From assembly GCA_907165275.2 (NCBI GenBank), contig OU015662.1:10423501-10487500 (forward strand): a stretch of 64,000 bases of DNA, read 5' to 3'. The position numbers and the translations under genes were made by a program. Numbering within the stretch: the stretch's first letter is position 1; every line of letters starts with the position of its first letter. Shown piece by piece: positions 51,510 to 64,000 of this stretch. This DNA is from Zygaena filipendulae. Its lineage: Eukaryota; Arthropoda; Insecta; Lepidoptera; Zygaenidae. The notes below the pieces were generated by a model. It saw only the letters and a program-made list of their open reading frames with translations, was not told where the DNA came from and did not search any database.

Positions 51510-54289
51510 ATGGCGGCTGTCGTCTCAACAGCCGCTAAAATAATGACAATTCAAAAGAACTCACAAATATTAGTGAATGTAGAAGAAGCTCTTACAGATC
51601 TAATCGTTGTTTCTTATTCTACTGAAGAAAAAACATTTCAAGGAGTTTTATTAGATTCAAACAAAGGGTCAGTACAATTGTTTCGGAGAGTACCTATCAC
51701 TGGGAGTGTCTAATCGATTCCCATTTGATTTCTTAGTTTTTTTATTTTTCTATTCGTTTTTTTTCAGCAATTTACCATTTGGAGTTTACAATCTTCATCC
51801 GGCGTTTTCCAAAGAAACTTTATCCGCTGATAACAATGACGACAAATTACATTCCGTTAGTAAAAGGTTCGCCTATCAAGAGCCACAGTATGCGAGTGAA
51901 AACGTACAAAGGTCAAAGAAGCCAGGTCCCAAGGGCAAAACGCAACCGCGACCAAAGATGACGGTGCGTTTGAGGGCCCGGAAGGTTCTGTGCTCCAACT
52001 GCCAAGGCATTTGCAACGAAAACAGTGAGAACGTGGATGTAACCAAGAAACGGAAGCTAGATTCCGATGATGACATTTCCGAGACGGCTCGGTCGTCAAG
52101 AATTGAGAAAAAATATCTCATGGGCAGTACGCTTATACCGAAACTTTCAAGGCTGCAACCAAGTGAAATATCTAGTGCTATTAAAGGCACAAGCAAAATT
52201 AGTAAGGCTAGTGATAAATCTTCAAACAAAGACATTAAAAGTGAGAGTGCTCGTAGTGACAAACCTAGACAAGATTTAGCATTTGTTAGTGTATCTGATG
52301 AAATAGATGGCAATGATAACCAAGAGCCAAAAGATTTATTGACATTCAACTCTACATTCTCTAGTGCTCGGACACTTAAAATTTGTTTTGGTGAAGGTGA
52401 AGGCACAGTAGTTAAAATCCCACCGATCACCGGTGATTTTAATGAAGATTCTGGTGTTTCGTGTGATATGAATAAACCAGATTCCAAGGCTGCCAAAAAG
52501 GCTTTAAAAAAAGCACGGAAAAAGCAAGCAAAACATGTAGCTGATGAAGAAATGGACATGGGTAGGTTACCAAAGCTCATAGGTGCTTTGTCACCACATA
52601 ATAATGTATCTAGCTCACTGCCAGACCCTTCAGCGAAAAAGCATAAGCATAAATTAAAACATAAAAAGAAACATAAATCACAAAATAAGGCGGACGAAAA
52701 TACCAGCAAATGTACTGACAGCGAATCTATAAATTACTTTAGTGATATCAAGGACCAATGTGGGAATCAAAAACTGGCAATAAATTTAAGAAGATCAAAA
52801 AGTAATTCTTATGAAAGACTTAGTGAGCTAGATGAAAGTGGCTCAGACTGTGAGAGTGAAGCAGTACCCAATTTCCCGGTGAATAGTCCAAAAGGTATTG
52901 GAGGTAGAATATTGTGTGTTTCACCTGGTGACATTGTCTGGGGTAAAGTGATTGGATTCCCTTGGTGGCCAGGACGTGTGCTCAGTGTCACATCTAGTAA
53001 AGCTCATGTTTCATGGTTTGCTTCTCCAACAACTTCAACAATACCGTGTGACAGTTTAAGTCCATTCCTAGAAGATTACAAGGTAGGTGACATCCAAAAT
53101 TTGTACCCATAGTCATTGTACTAATACTATATAGTATATTGTGTCTCAGCCCTTCCAGATTGTATTTCATCATAGAAAAAATGCAAAGGTAATAAACATC
53201 TGTAGCATGGGGTACAAGTTGCAAAAAATAAACAAAAAGGTCTCCTTTTCCCCATCATGTGCCCAGTGCCAGGCACCAAACACATTTTTTTACCTGCTAC
53301 TTGTCTGATTTAATTTGACCTCAATATGCATGTAGAAATGATGTGTAAAATTTTATGTAGGTACCTAATTATTTGCATAGAATGGTTGTTGGTCATATTG
53401 AAACAAGACCCTGCGGGGCTAAGATGCGCAACACGATAAAATTATATCGAGCCATTTTATCGATTCTCGTCGACAAAACCATACAATATTTCGACGAGGA
53501 TCGATAAAATGGCTCGATAAAATTTTATCGTGTTGCGCATCTTAGCCCCACTGGACCCTTATTCACTATCGGCCGCACTCAGAGTCGACTTAAATGATTA
53601 CTTAGTTAAGTATAGATTTTTAAAACAAAACTGCCGCAACCAGAGACTTTCAGTAAATTAATGTTAATTGGAATTTAATGAGATGTAACTTAATTAGTTA
53701 AATGCCAATTAACATTAATTTATTAAACTTGTCTGATTGCGGCAGTTTTGTTTTGAAAATCTATACTTAACTAAGTAATCATTAAAGTCGACTCTGAGTG
53801 CGGCGGTATGACCAACAACATCCCAAAAATACAATCCCAATTACTTCAGATGCCAATTTACTAGCTGTTCCTTGCGGTTTCACCTGTGGTAATTTCTGAG
53901 TTCCTGCAGACTCCAAGTAATAATATATACTACATAGTTACTATAGATTTGTAAGATGCAGATACAACTTCCTAAGTACTTAATCCTACTGAAGGCCTAA
54001 GAGACTTTAGCATTTTTGCTTCATAGCAAACAATAACTAAAACCAGCTTTTTTATCTAAGATACACAGTTATTTCCTTACTAGCTGTTCCTTGCAGTTTC
54101 ACCCACGATTCTATTATATATGTTACAGTTACGATATAACAAGAAAAAAAGAGGTCCATACAAGGAAGCTGTCAAACTAGCCACCATGGAAGCAAAGAGA
54201 AGTGAATCTCACGATATGAAAGACCCATTGGCAAGTCCCACTCATAATAACTTGGCCAATGTCTCACCCCATCCTATTGATGTGTTCTC
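51510..54289 (+). CDS. PWWP2A: PWWP2A/B orthologue, three exons seen, 3' end missing
   Basis: Exons 51510-51667, 51768-53082 and 54129-54289 join in frame (phases 2 and 0) for 544 codons plus two bases. The N-terminal ALTDLIVVSYS...GVLLD element and the VRLRARKVLCSNC zinc-knuckle-like motif match vertebrate PWWP2A/B. A PWWP domain follows at residues about 445-510 (GDIVWGKVIGFPWWPGRVL, then WFASPTTS), closed across the last intron by RYNKKKRGPYKEAV. PWWP2 proteins bind methylated H3K36 and H2A.Z nucleosomes and recruit a NuRD-like deacetylase module. The middle is lysine- and serine-rich, with an HKHKLKHKKKHK run. A GTAAGT donor ends the third exon; a further, probably short, coding exon was not identified. 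Confidence 0.85.
53415..53549. mobile_element. Near-perfect palindromic MITE in the PWWP2 intron
   Basis: Arms of about 58 bp starting GGGGCTAAGATGCGCAACAC pair with their complement ending at 53549, with about three mismatches and a short loop. A strong foldback of RNA or DNA is expected. No coding capacity. Confidence 0.8.
53571..53804. mobile_element. Palindromic MITE in the PWWP2 intron
   Basis: GGCCGCACTCAGAGTCGACT... is mirrored by ...AGTCGACTCTGAGTGCGGC, with inner arms TAACTAAGTAATC and GCAGTTTTGTTTT. Same family as 39780-39968. It begins 22 bp after the previous palindrome. Confidence 0.75.
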
Positions 54290-55736
54290 GTAAGTTAACC
54301 TGTAAGTAGGCCTGATAGACCTGAGCATTCACTTGTATAAGAACATTGGAGTTCCCTTTACCTTTAATTATTTAATTGTAATAATAAGTAGTATACATAT
54401 ACCACGTTCGCTTGGTTTCCATGACACAAGCTTATAGCTTAGTGTGGGATCAAGTGGATGTGTTTTGCGAAATGGATTATTATTATTATTACATATTATT
54501 TACTTGCCGAACTTGAGATTTCTCACAGTCAGTGACCTTTCTCTTTTGTAAATATAGATTTTGTCAAATTGGTAAGTAAATAGAAAGTCAGCAACACATC
54601 CTCAGTCAAATATATTATTATATTCTGAAAGATTTGAGACGGTCACGAATGTGACTTATTATTGTCTTATAAATAAAACTAGTAATAGTTTTTAATATTT
54701 ATCATTGCAAGGATGCTGCTATTCGATCAAATTCTCATGTTGTGTGAGGATTTGTAAAGTAGAAATAAACTAGAATACTCAGGTTTATCTTGCCGCCTAT
54801 AAATACCGAATTATGCAAATAATAACAATTAATATGGAAATCATGTGATATTTTATGAATATTTTGTTGCACAAGATTTTGATGGCCATTTTTATTTAGT
54901 GCCTTTAGTACTGAAAATGAAAGGGCACTAAAATAGTATACCACCATTTTGTGATTATTCAATATTCATTGATAATAACATAAGTTGCTACATTTTAAGT
55001 CAACAGTTTTAAATATTTTTCCTACTTGTGCAATAAAATTGTACTTATTTTCATTGTTCAAGTCAGTGGTTCCCAAAGTTGACTGCATCGCGACCCACCT
55101 AACAAAAACATCTAAACTCGGGACTCACCACAAATTTTTATAATCAGATGCTATTATCAATTTGAGTTGATTTTAATCTCAATTAATTTGATGCATCCAT
55201 TCATTATGGCATTTTCGATTTTCAGTCACTCACGACCCATACTTTGAGGGCTACTGGATTAAGTAACTGGCATCAGTTCATTGGCAAGTTAGATAATAAT
55301 TTTCGGTCTACCAGGGATAAAATGCTGCTATATAGATTGTTTCTAAATGGTAGCAAATGCGGTGTTGGAGCCCAAAAAACTTAGCCGCTGAAGTGCTAAT
55401 GAACTGATATCAGTAACTTGGTCAATGGCAATCCATCTTTGTTTTAAGTTTATCTAGGGCCCTTGTAAGTTGTTTGTCTTCATACAAACAAACAGATGGC
55501 ACCATAATCTTAATATTTTTTGGTGTTACGTAGATGTTAATGTTATATTCTATGATTTTAAGAGGAGCTTAACTTTTCAAGGTTTAAATTGAATTTTATT
55601 AGCACAATCTATGAGTTATTTGTTTTTGTAACTCAATTCCTCACTAAGCTCGCTGATACCCATCTCCATTCGTTAGCGGTCCATAGTCACGGTAAAAATA
55701 AGTAAGCAGTATTATAACTAAGTAAGCAGTATTATG

Positions 55737-57687
55737 GGCGGTTTACACGGGCTTCGTAGCTAAGCGCTTAGTACTTGTCACTAATACTAAGTCCTCATGT
55801 GTAAACACGCTGATTAGTGCTTAGTATTAGTATTTGTGAATAGTGCAAGTGAATATAAAACGATCCTATTTACTAAGCGACAAGTTGATACCCCCACCAC
55901 GATTTACTAAGCACTTGTCGCTTGCTGACCGTGTGTAAACGGCTCGACAAGTTAGTTAGTAACAAGTTGTACCGGGAAGTGAAAACACGTGTTTACTTAC
56001 GTATTTTATGTGATCATGGCTGCGGAAATAATAATCTTTGAATATTGCTTATAGTACGGACCGCCAAGAGGGGATTTGTGGATTAGCTAAAGCGCGTCAG
56101 ATGAACATAAGGGGGGTACCTTGCACCATGTTGAGTACCTCCATCAAATATAGGCCCTCTACACTGGTGGGTGCGTCTAGAATAACCGATCAGATTAGTA
56201 AAAAAAAATCGATAACTCGAAATACTCGAGCGCGTCAGATTAAGATATGGTGGGTTAATTACATAGTGAGAAGTATGTATATGAATAATCTGACCATTTG
56301 AACGTGACGTAAGGGAGTTAGAGGATCACAAACTTGCAAAAAAAAAACGCAACTTCGACATTCTCGAGCGCAGTTGATTTATTTTTTATTTTAAAGTAAA
56401 TAACTCAAGGATAGCGGGAAAAATATAATCTGCCGATTTTCATAAGCCGAAGAAACAAAAATCGTCTTCGAATCGAACGAGCAGCTGCAGTGAAACATGT
56501 ACCTATTCATATCTCTGTCTTTCTTTCTCTTTTACTTTTTCTCTATCTCTCACTCTCTCGCACCGTCCTCACACTACCTTCCGTCGCCATAACGTCATCA
56601 CAGTATATCACGGCGCTAAACGTGTCAAATTATAACTTTTTTTGGTCGGTTAAAATACATATTAAAATAAGTTAAGGTAAGTATTACATCAAACTATAGG
56701 TTCACCTATAACCTTTCACTTTAATGTAATTATATATATATTATATAATAAAGCTCATCACAAAACAACGCGTTCATGTTATTATATGTAAAACGCTCTG
56801 ACTTGTTTGTGCTTTAAAGTTAGTTTTGTGAATAATATTTTGTGAGCTTTTACATATTTCATAGAAATATAAAGTGTGTTTTTTGTGAACAAGAAATAGC
56901 TCATAAAGTTATTAGACTTACGTCAGAAAGAAAAAAAAATCTTAAAAATAAATCATAATTTTTGTTTCTAACAGTCAGATTAATAATACCCCTCAAAATT
57001 ATTGTCAGATTTTAAGCCAACATAACTTGGAGTGCAAGCTGAACCTTCTGTAAAATAATCTGACACGCTCGAGTATTTCAAAATTGAGATTTTTTTTTGC
57101 ATTTTCAAAAATTCGCTACTACCTTGCGTCACCTCCAAATTGGCAGATTTTCGAAGGGGAGCATTTTTAGGGCTCACTTAACATCCCCTTTGAATATCTG
57201 ACGCGCTGGAGTAAATGTTTTTTTTTTTTCATTTTCTCCACTTCCGGATGGCCACCCCCACCACGCAAATCGGCAGATGAATATATTTTCGATATCAGAG
57301 ACACCTTGGAGTATCTAAACTACAATATCTGACGCGCTCGAGTATTTCCATTTTAATATTTTTTTTTACATTTTTGAAAGCCTGTAGAAGCTAAACCCAC
57401 CGGTGAATGAAAAAATATCATATGACCTTATTTTGTTTATATCTCCTAATCTTCAAAACCCAATAGGTCCCGACGACGCTCGAGTCACTCCCGAATTAGC
57501 ATCGGTATCTCCCGTACTATTAAACACACTGCGTAAAATCAGGCGGCGTCGCTCCATTTCGAATGTCTGGTCACTAATAACTTTTACTGGCTCCAAAGTG
57601 TAAACGGTTACTTTTCACTTGTCATATTGAGGCTTAGTATAGTGACAAGTACTAAGCGCTTAGCTACGAAGCCCGTGTAAGCCGCCC
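55737..57687. mobile_element. 1.95-kb non-autonomous DNA transposon with ATTAT duplication
   Basis: Ends GGGCGGTTTACACGGGCTTC and GAAGCCCGTGTAAGCCGCCC are inverted repeats of about 45 bp continuing through AGCTAAGCGCTTAGTACTTG. ATTAT flanks both ends. Inside, the word GACGCGCTCGAGTA recurs in one direction (57061, 57198, 57329) and as its complement (56091, 56220), giving a second inverted layer. No transposase frame is present; the superfamily is not assigned. Confidence 0.7.
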
Positions 57688-59688
57688 ATTATAACGGCCG
57701 TGTCCTTGAAATAAATGACTACAGCTGCAGCCGCGCGATACGTAAACGTGCGATAGGGCTGCCCGCCTCCAGCATTTTAATTACATTTGCCTACTTTGTG
57801 TTTCCATTTAGTTTTGTGATTGTAAATATACTTTTTTTATATAAAAATAATATAATACTTTTTGAATTGAATAGGAAGTGTTCAATAAAAATGTGTGTTG
57901 GTTTTTGATTGGTAGATTTAAGCACAATATATCCTACTCGTCATATTAAATATGTACTTGAAATTATTTTTAGTGAAAAAATCGCGCGGTTATTGTTAAA
58001 AAAAAAAACAAAACACCGTCCGTTCGTCACTGCGGCCACGCGGCCCGGCACACTCGCGACTGTCTGCATCCGGAGTGCACGCAGAGATCGAGGTGCGTAG
58101 GTATAGCTCGCGCTTCGTCCGTTTGTATGAAGTTGGAATACTGCTTACTTATTTTTACCGTGCCATAGTAGAGTAAAATAATTGAAGTTCACATCACCTT
58201 TTTATTTTTTTTTATTTAAATGAATTTGCCGTAATCCATTCAACTGCAAAGTTGGAAGTTCGTTTTTAAGTATAAACAAAAATATCTAAATATCTTACTC
58301 ACTAAATTTAATTTTTTTAATTTCAATTCACCTGTTTTTTCCTCCTATACTTATATCTTGATGGGAAATAATTTTTGTTGATGTAATGTTTGGTATATTA
58401 ATATTCCCCATAGTTTAACAAAAATATAAAATACATACTTTATATTTTAACTTCTTTAATAGGTACTGAAGAATATAATTTCGTGAAAGATTATTGTTAA
58501 TTATTTTTAAGCAGTTAATTTTTATATTTAGCTTTTATCTTGTATTTTTAGTCAAAAATACTTTTACCTACCATATTATTTAAACTAGTTTTAATATTAT
58601 TTTGTTAAATAGTTTTTTTAACATAGTTTTTAAAGCATTTATATATTTATTTACTTATTTTTGTGCAGGGATTTTAGCAATAAAGAGAAAATATAATTTT
58701 GTTTTAATTTCAGGGTAATTATAAAAAAGCTTTTAAACCTAGATTTTATTTGAAGAAACCTACAATCATTAATTAATACATATTGAAGTCGAAATTTCGT
58801 AGTTGTTGGTTACTTGAATGCATTTTTAGGTAATGGTACCTAATAATTATAAATTATGATTTTAGGATTTTATAAGTCCTTACGAACATAATTATTGCAT
58901 TACTGTTTTGTCTCTGGAAAAAAGGATTTGTCGTAGTGACGTTTCATTACCCGGATCTAAGTGAAGGGGGCACCGGGGTTCCCGCCCGGGCGGCAGTTAC
59001 ACGGGGCGCCAAAATCATAATAAAATATGATTAAAAATAAAAAAAAAACTTGCTCCACAAAGCGCCTAGCATACGAAAGCCTGGTTGGCTCACCGTCGAG
59101 TTGTAAGAAAAAGGTGCCACGCAGGTCGACATCATAAGTTAACGATATACATAGGGGTAGGTATTGTAAGTTTTTGTAATTTATATCAAACGCTAAAGAG
59201 AGGGGCGCCACTATCAAGTTTCTGCCCCGGTTCGAAATAATCATCGATTCGGGACTGTTTAATACAACTAATACCATCGTCCACTTTGAAGTTGTGACGC
59301 GGCTCAACACCTGTTAAAAGTAATACCTACATTTTTAAATTGGCAGTGCGTTGTTCTCTCTTTGGATTAAATAATGGCGAGCGCAAAAACGCCCTTAGTA
59401 ACATTTTATAAAAAAAATTGCGAGTCTATACCGTCATCAAAAATCTGTTTTTTAAAGAAGCAAAATGACCTTACACTGATATATTTTGAGTCAACAAGAG
59501 ATGGCGTTAGTAATAAGTTATTGCAAAACTTAATTCAAAATCTATTTTAATATGAACGGCCTAAGTTGGTTGATTATATAAGACAAATTACTACTATTAT
59601 AATAGGCCGTTCTTGCTCTCGCGGCCTCGCATAGAATGATTTGTTTTTTTTTCTCACCATGTTAGTGAAGAATTCACTGCCTATGTAA

Positions 59689-60052
59689 CGGTGCGTACAG
59701 ACTATGTAACATGTTAGATAACTTATGTTATATGTATAACACGTCCACACTGTGTAACATTGTTATTCAACATTGCAACATAAAACAAGAGTGTTGTGAA
59801 CATTAGAATGTTATATAACCATTGTCGTTTCTCGTTCTTCAGTGGTGTGCTATCCACAATGTCGTCGCTACTTTTACTAGCTGCGGCAGCGACTGCTGTA
59901 CTTTTAAATAACAAAAGAAAATACAAAAAAAACTAACGTAATTCCCTACTTTGTTAAAATGAATGAATAAATAAATAAAAAAATTGTAACATTCAGTGTC
60001 CACATTATCTAAAACATGTTATATAACATTTTGTTGTAGTCTGTACGCACCG
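59689..60052. mobile_element. 364-bp Harbinger-type MITE with TAA duplication
   Basis: CGGTGCGTACAGACTA and TAGTCTGTACGCACCG form the terminal inverted repeats. TAA flanks both ends (59686-59688 and 60053-60055). GTTATATAAC-like words are repeated inside. A 3-bp TWA duplication is the PIF/Harbinger hallmark. Confidence 0.75.
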
Positions 60053-61430
60053 TAATATTATATTGGTAGGTATACTTAGTTTAGTAACATAATATTTAGC
60101 ATTTTGTTTGTACTGTCATGGTCCTCTACTCGTTTCTGCTGAAAGCTTGAAGGAATTTTAGATCTAATTGTATTCAGCCAAAGATTCATATTTAACAATA
60201 TTATGATCTTTGTTACTTATACGTACCTATATGTATATCATTCATAGGTTAGAGATTTTTATTTTAATAGATTTGTATTTGACTGATGGTGGTTCATTGA
60301 TGATCGACGATTATTTTAATCCTTTCAAAATGGGAGTTCAATACAGCTTCGTCATAATATCTATGTAACTACATAAAAGTAATTATAAAATGGGTAACTT
60401 AGTAGGTACCTATATAATGTTAAATGTACCTATATGTATTTTCATTAAAATGTAAGTATCTAGTTGCAGGCGACACGGTACTTGACTTTGACTTGAAGCT
60501 GATAACTTTTTGACTATTTTGGTGAGTTGAGAATTTTGTTATCAGACTTAAAAAATCGTTTAAGATTATTAATAAGACAAAAAAATCGTCAACTGTACCT
60601 ACCTACCTACCGACGAACTCTAATACATACACAGACATCATGCATCAGAGCCGTCCCTGATTTATTAACTAAAATACAGATTAGGAGCATTCGTTCTTCG
60701 CTCACACCAATGCAATGATATTAAAAGTATTAAACGAGGTACCTACTTAAATATCATTGGCTCACACTACAAAGTAACATTATGAGCATTAGGAGAGTTA
60801 GCTAAACAGCTTAAGTACTTATGTCATTGTTTTATCTAAGACTTATCTCAATAAAGTGTTCCATAATAAAAAAATGTTATAAATAAATCTTTTCTAGCAA
60901 TATCAAATATGTATCTGGATTTTCTTTGTGTAATCCCTTTATGCAAACGTAGGACAATACCAGGCTAGTCTACAACCAGCTAGTGGTTCAGCCATACAAA
61001 ACTAACGTAGTACGTACTAGTACTTATAGTATTATATTATCTGTGACTAACGTAAGCTAACGTAGGTATTGTCTTTTTAAAATTATTTAAATATTTTCTT
61101 TAAAACTAAATATTGATAGAAATGTGAGCCGGGACAGCCAGGCCTGCTTCCAATACAATTTATGAGGTGATAACTACTTATGGGAGGATAAACCGCTTCG
61201 TTACGTAAAGCATGGGTCCATTTATATCTACCTACAGACATCGTATTCACATCTATCGCAACACGGCCGCGCAGACGCGGACAGACACGGGCCGTACCCG
61301 GCCGGTACCTATTCGCGGAAAGAATGTTGTCTGCGCGGTTCATGTCTGTACGTGTCTGTGGCTACATGCCAAGCAGTGTGAATAGAGCATCGTCGGCACC
61401 GTGCAGATGTCTTCTATCTATCTATACCTA

Positions 61431-61715
61431 CTATATCCTAATAAAAGAGTAGAATCCGCGATTCTGTACATTGAATATTTTTAACAAAAACTGACAGGGG
61501 ACGATGAAGGAAGAGTAACCAACCACAAAAAAGGGTTTTTTAAAATCTTTTCTGTCTGTCTGTCTGTCTGCTCGCGATAATCTCCGAATCTACTGCACGG
61601 ATTGTCATGCGGTTTTTACAGGTAGATTAAGCTTAGCCTGGAGCTACATATAGGTTTTGTTTCATTGAAATCGGATGTTGGGAAAAAAGTTGTATAAAAA
61701 CCTTTCGCGCGGTTT
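61431..61715 (-). repeat. Interspersed repeat family 2 copy
   Basis: GATTCTGTACATTGAATATT, (TCTG)n, GATAATCTCCGAATCTACTG and GTAGATTAAGCTTAGCCTGG; parallel to 3651-3966. Confidence 0.65.
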
Positions 61716-61921
61716 GTAAATAAACGGTGTCGGTCGGCTTGACACCGACGCGAACGTTGCTGCGCTGCGTCTGTCGGCCACAAATTAACTAGACTTATGT
61801 CTAAAGACTGTCGGCGTCTGTCAGGGAACGTGTCTGGCACGCTCAATGTCAGATATTTATAAACCAGAGATTCTCAAACTTGTTTCTTTTACCGCCCCTT
61901 TTGAAAATCGACGATGAAATC

Positions 61922-62053
61922 GTTGCAACTCAAACGAGTAAAATTTTAACCGAACAACTGCGCCCAAACCCACGGAACGCACACTTGGTTGCAACTCAAA
62001 CGAGTGAAATTTTAACCGAACAACTGCGCCCACACCCACGGAACGCACACCTA
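61922..62053. repeat. 66-bp tandem duplication
   Basis: GTTGCAACTCAAACGAGT begins at 61922 and again at 61988; the units differ at a handful of bases. It lies about 290 bp upstream of the last gene and reads as open frame in both directions by chance. Confidence 0.8.
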
Positions 62054-62340
62054 AATTGCCACCAGCTCCCTAGCTATTAGCATTTTTCTGTCATCAGTCA
62101 TTGGCCCATAGACAAGAGAGTAACTTATTTATCATTGGCCATCGTTTGTTCAATTTTGTTTATTTTCGGGATTGTTGTGCTGGTCACAATAGAAGCCAGA
62201 AATAAAGAAAATATGAAGTATTTATTCGAACTTCGGCTTTTCATGTCGTGATAGTGAGATTTCCTTTCTTGTAAAAATATAATATTGGGTCTATAGGTAG
62301 CTACTTCAAAATAAACGGTATCGTGATTCGTGATGCTAAC

Positions 62341-64000
62341 ATGAGACGGACTTATAAATCTAAGAAGGAAACTGGTGGTGGTTTGGACCACAGAGATGTG
62401 TTACAAAATATCGACGAAAAATGTTCTGTTTTCGATGCATTCTTCATAAAGAATATTAAACAAGCTAAAAGAGAACTATCGAGTATTAGTTCAGCTTATC
62501 ATTATGATGGCAAATCCGATAAGGTTTGCAGGAAGAAGTATGTAAAGCGGTTAGTTAGAAACAAAGTTATGAGTCCTAAGGAGTCTCTGTCGCCACTAAC
62601 ATATTTGACACCGGATAAGTCGATGCACGTTAAGAAAGCTCCTGATCTGTTTGATCAGCTGCTTAACTCCTCAAACATGACCACTGGAACACCTATAGGA
62701 AGTAATTTTGATTCCTTTGATCAACTGCTAAACACCTCAAATGTCACCTCGGCTACAACTAAAATGAGTAACATTGATCCGTTTGATCAACTGCTAAACT
62801 CCTCAAATGCCACCACGGCTCCAACCAAAGTGAACAACATTGATCCCTTTGATCAATTGTTGAACTCTACAACCACAACCACGGAACAGTGTAAAGCGAG
62901 CCACATCAATCTCTCCAGGGGATTTCCAGGAAAAAGGTGAATATAATACACAAGTGTGGGTGAAAGTTTAATAAAGATATTTTGATACATTCATTAGTTA
63001 CCTATATTTTATTGTTTTTTAGAGTAACCAGGGCCTTTAGAAGAAAGAAACCATCTAAGATGAAAAGATACAATTACAGCAGTGATAGCAGTGGTACGTT
63101 TAGGGTTTAAGGTTTATGAAACAAATAAGTAGGCAACAATTTCAAGAAGGTGTTAGAAAGTTCAACATATTATTTTATTTTACAGATTCTGAAAAAGAAA
63201 ATACGTTCAGCAACAAAACATGCAACATATCGGATATAAAAACACACAACTTGGTGATAGAAAAAGAAATTAAAACTAGTCCAAAACAGTTCGATGAGTC
63301 CATTGCTAATATTGTTAAAAATTTACCTAAACTAAACAGTGTCAATGGTCACCAAAGCTTTGATAATTCTTTAAAAAATAATCTTAGATATAAAATAAAC
63401 AGATTATCTAGGAATATAAAATCGCCAACATCGAAGAATTCACCACTAAGTAGCACTCCATTCATAGTAAAGAGTAGAAGCAAATCTATTTATAAGATTT
63501 CACCTATTAAATTTGATTTAGATAAAAGTCCTAACTTTGTGACTATACAAGAAAATGTAAATGATAAAGATATGAAAGTAAATTGTAGTAATGATTCAGT
63601 TACTGTATCATTACAAGAAAATACAGTAGAATCTCCAATCATTCACTTATCAAAAAAAAGTCTGAAAATAAAAAATGACCGTACACAACATAAAATTTCA
63701 AGTATTGGCTCAACACGCTTAAGTCATGATAATGCCACAAAAAGTAATGCCACCAAATCAGAAAACATAATTTTTGTTGAAGACTCTTTCCAGGTGACTG
63801 AAACTGAACCATTTCTAGGATTTACTGATGTTAAACCCTCTAATGATAACAAAGATTTGAAGGCTTCTGTTGTATGTGAAACTGAAAACATAATGAAAGT
63901 GAAAAATTGTAGTGAAACATCTTTAGCTGAGTCAATGCTTAGTCAGCCTTTCTTAGGTTTCAGTATAGCTGATTCTTATGTTGATATTAGTTCTGAAAGT
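62341..64000 (+). CDS. Unrecognised gene with FDQLLN repeats (5' part, runs off the window)
   Basis: Exons 62341-62936, 63023-63093 and 63186-64000+ join through GT-AG borders with agreeing phases for at least 494 codons, still open at the window end. The ATG at 62341 is the first in frame. The N-terminus is basic (RRTYKSKK). Residues about 98-185 hold four copies of a (D/S)-x-FDQLLN-(S/T) module; the middle is Ser/Lys/Asn-rich and probably disordered. Two FLGF motifs (PFLGFTD, PFLGFSI) lie near the end of the visible part. Short FxF or FGF-like motifs and a KTY-type start occur in chromosome-cohesion regulators such as WAPL, and a basic disordered leader also precedes the kinase of haspin. 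Neither identity can be supported. The C-terminal domain lies outside. Confidence 0.7.

Larger units (their letters stand above)
54290..62340. other. Long stretch without recognised exons
   Basis: Holds a SINE tail (54445-54493), a 1.95-kb transposon (55737-57687), a Harbinger-type MITE (59689-60052), a family 2 repeat (61431-61715) and a 66-bp tandem duplication (61922-62053). A terminal exon of the PWWP2 gene probably lies within, but no acceptor followed by a convincing frame was found. The remainder is AT-rich. Confidence 0.5.

Noticed and set aside
51876..52709. 277-codon minus frame
   Set aside because: It is antisense to the PWWP2 coding exon and has leucine/serine-rich composition expected of a mirror frame.

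Overview
The window looks like nuclear DNA of a lepidopteran insect. It is AT-rich with many TAGGTACCTA-like words, has short introns with GT-AG borders, and is dense in small interspersed repeats and MITEs. Three conserved animal genes read through exons I could join by eye: a PEAK-family pseudokinase, sideroflexin 2 and a PWWP2-type chromatin protein. Lepidoptera is an inference from sequence style and gene content, not from a search.

The centre of interest is 9318-26167, a 16.85-kb Maverick/Polinton (adintovirus-like) element. It has identical 138-bp terminal inverted repeats starting AGT and a perfect 6-bp target duplication (TAGCCC). The left block on the + strand carries the packaging ATPase, a conserved unknown protein, a fibre-like repeat protein, a retroviral-type integrase with a chromodomain-like tail, a phospholipase A2 minor-capsid-like protein, an adenain-like protease, a penton-like protein, a small basic protein, the major capsid protein and a 166-aa unknown. 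The middle block on the - strand carries a protein-primed type B DNA polymerase, an unknown 147-aa gene and a multi-exon unknown gene. A BIR-RING inhibitor-of-apoptosis gene on the + strand follows, then a right arm without genes. Every expected core gene is open from end to end. Notable expression signals are a slippery heptamer placed exactly before the stop of the phospholipase gene and leading into the protease frame, stop-start overlaps between successive capsid genes, and TATA plus initiator pairs at 30-33 bp spacing.

Host layout: 1-9311 is repeat-rich and holds one orphan leucine-rich-repeat exon (- strand). 28575-33636 is the five-exon PEAK-family pseudokinase (+). 36530-44916 is an eight-exon Sfxn2 gene (-) whose introns are filled with MITEs and a tRNA-derived SINE, some within 20 bp of splice sites. 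46128-46740 and 50831-50918 are two related THAP-like remnants. 51510-54289 is a PWWP2A/B orthologue (+, 3' end not found) with palindromic MITEs in its intron. 54290-62340 is intergenic or intronic DNA with a 1.95-kb non-autonomous transposon and a Harbinger-type MITE. 62341-64000 is the 5' part of an unrecognised gene with FDQLLN repeats, running off the window.
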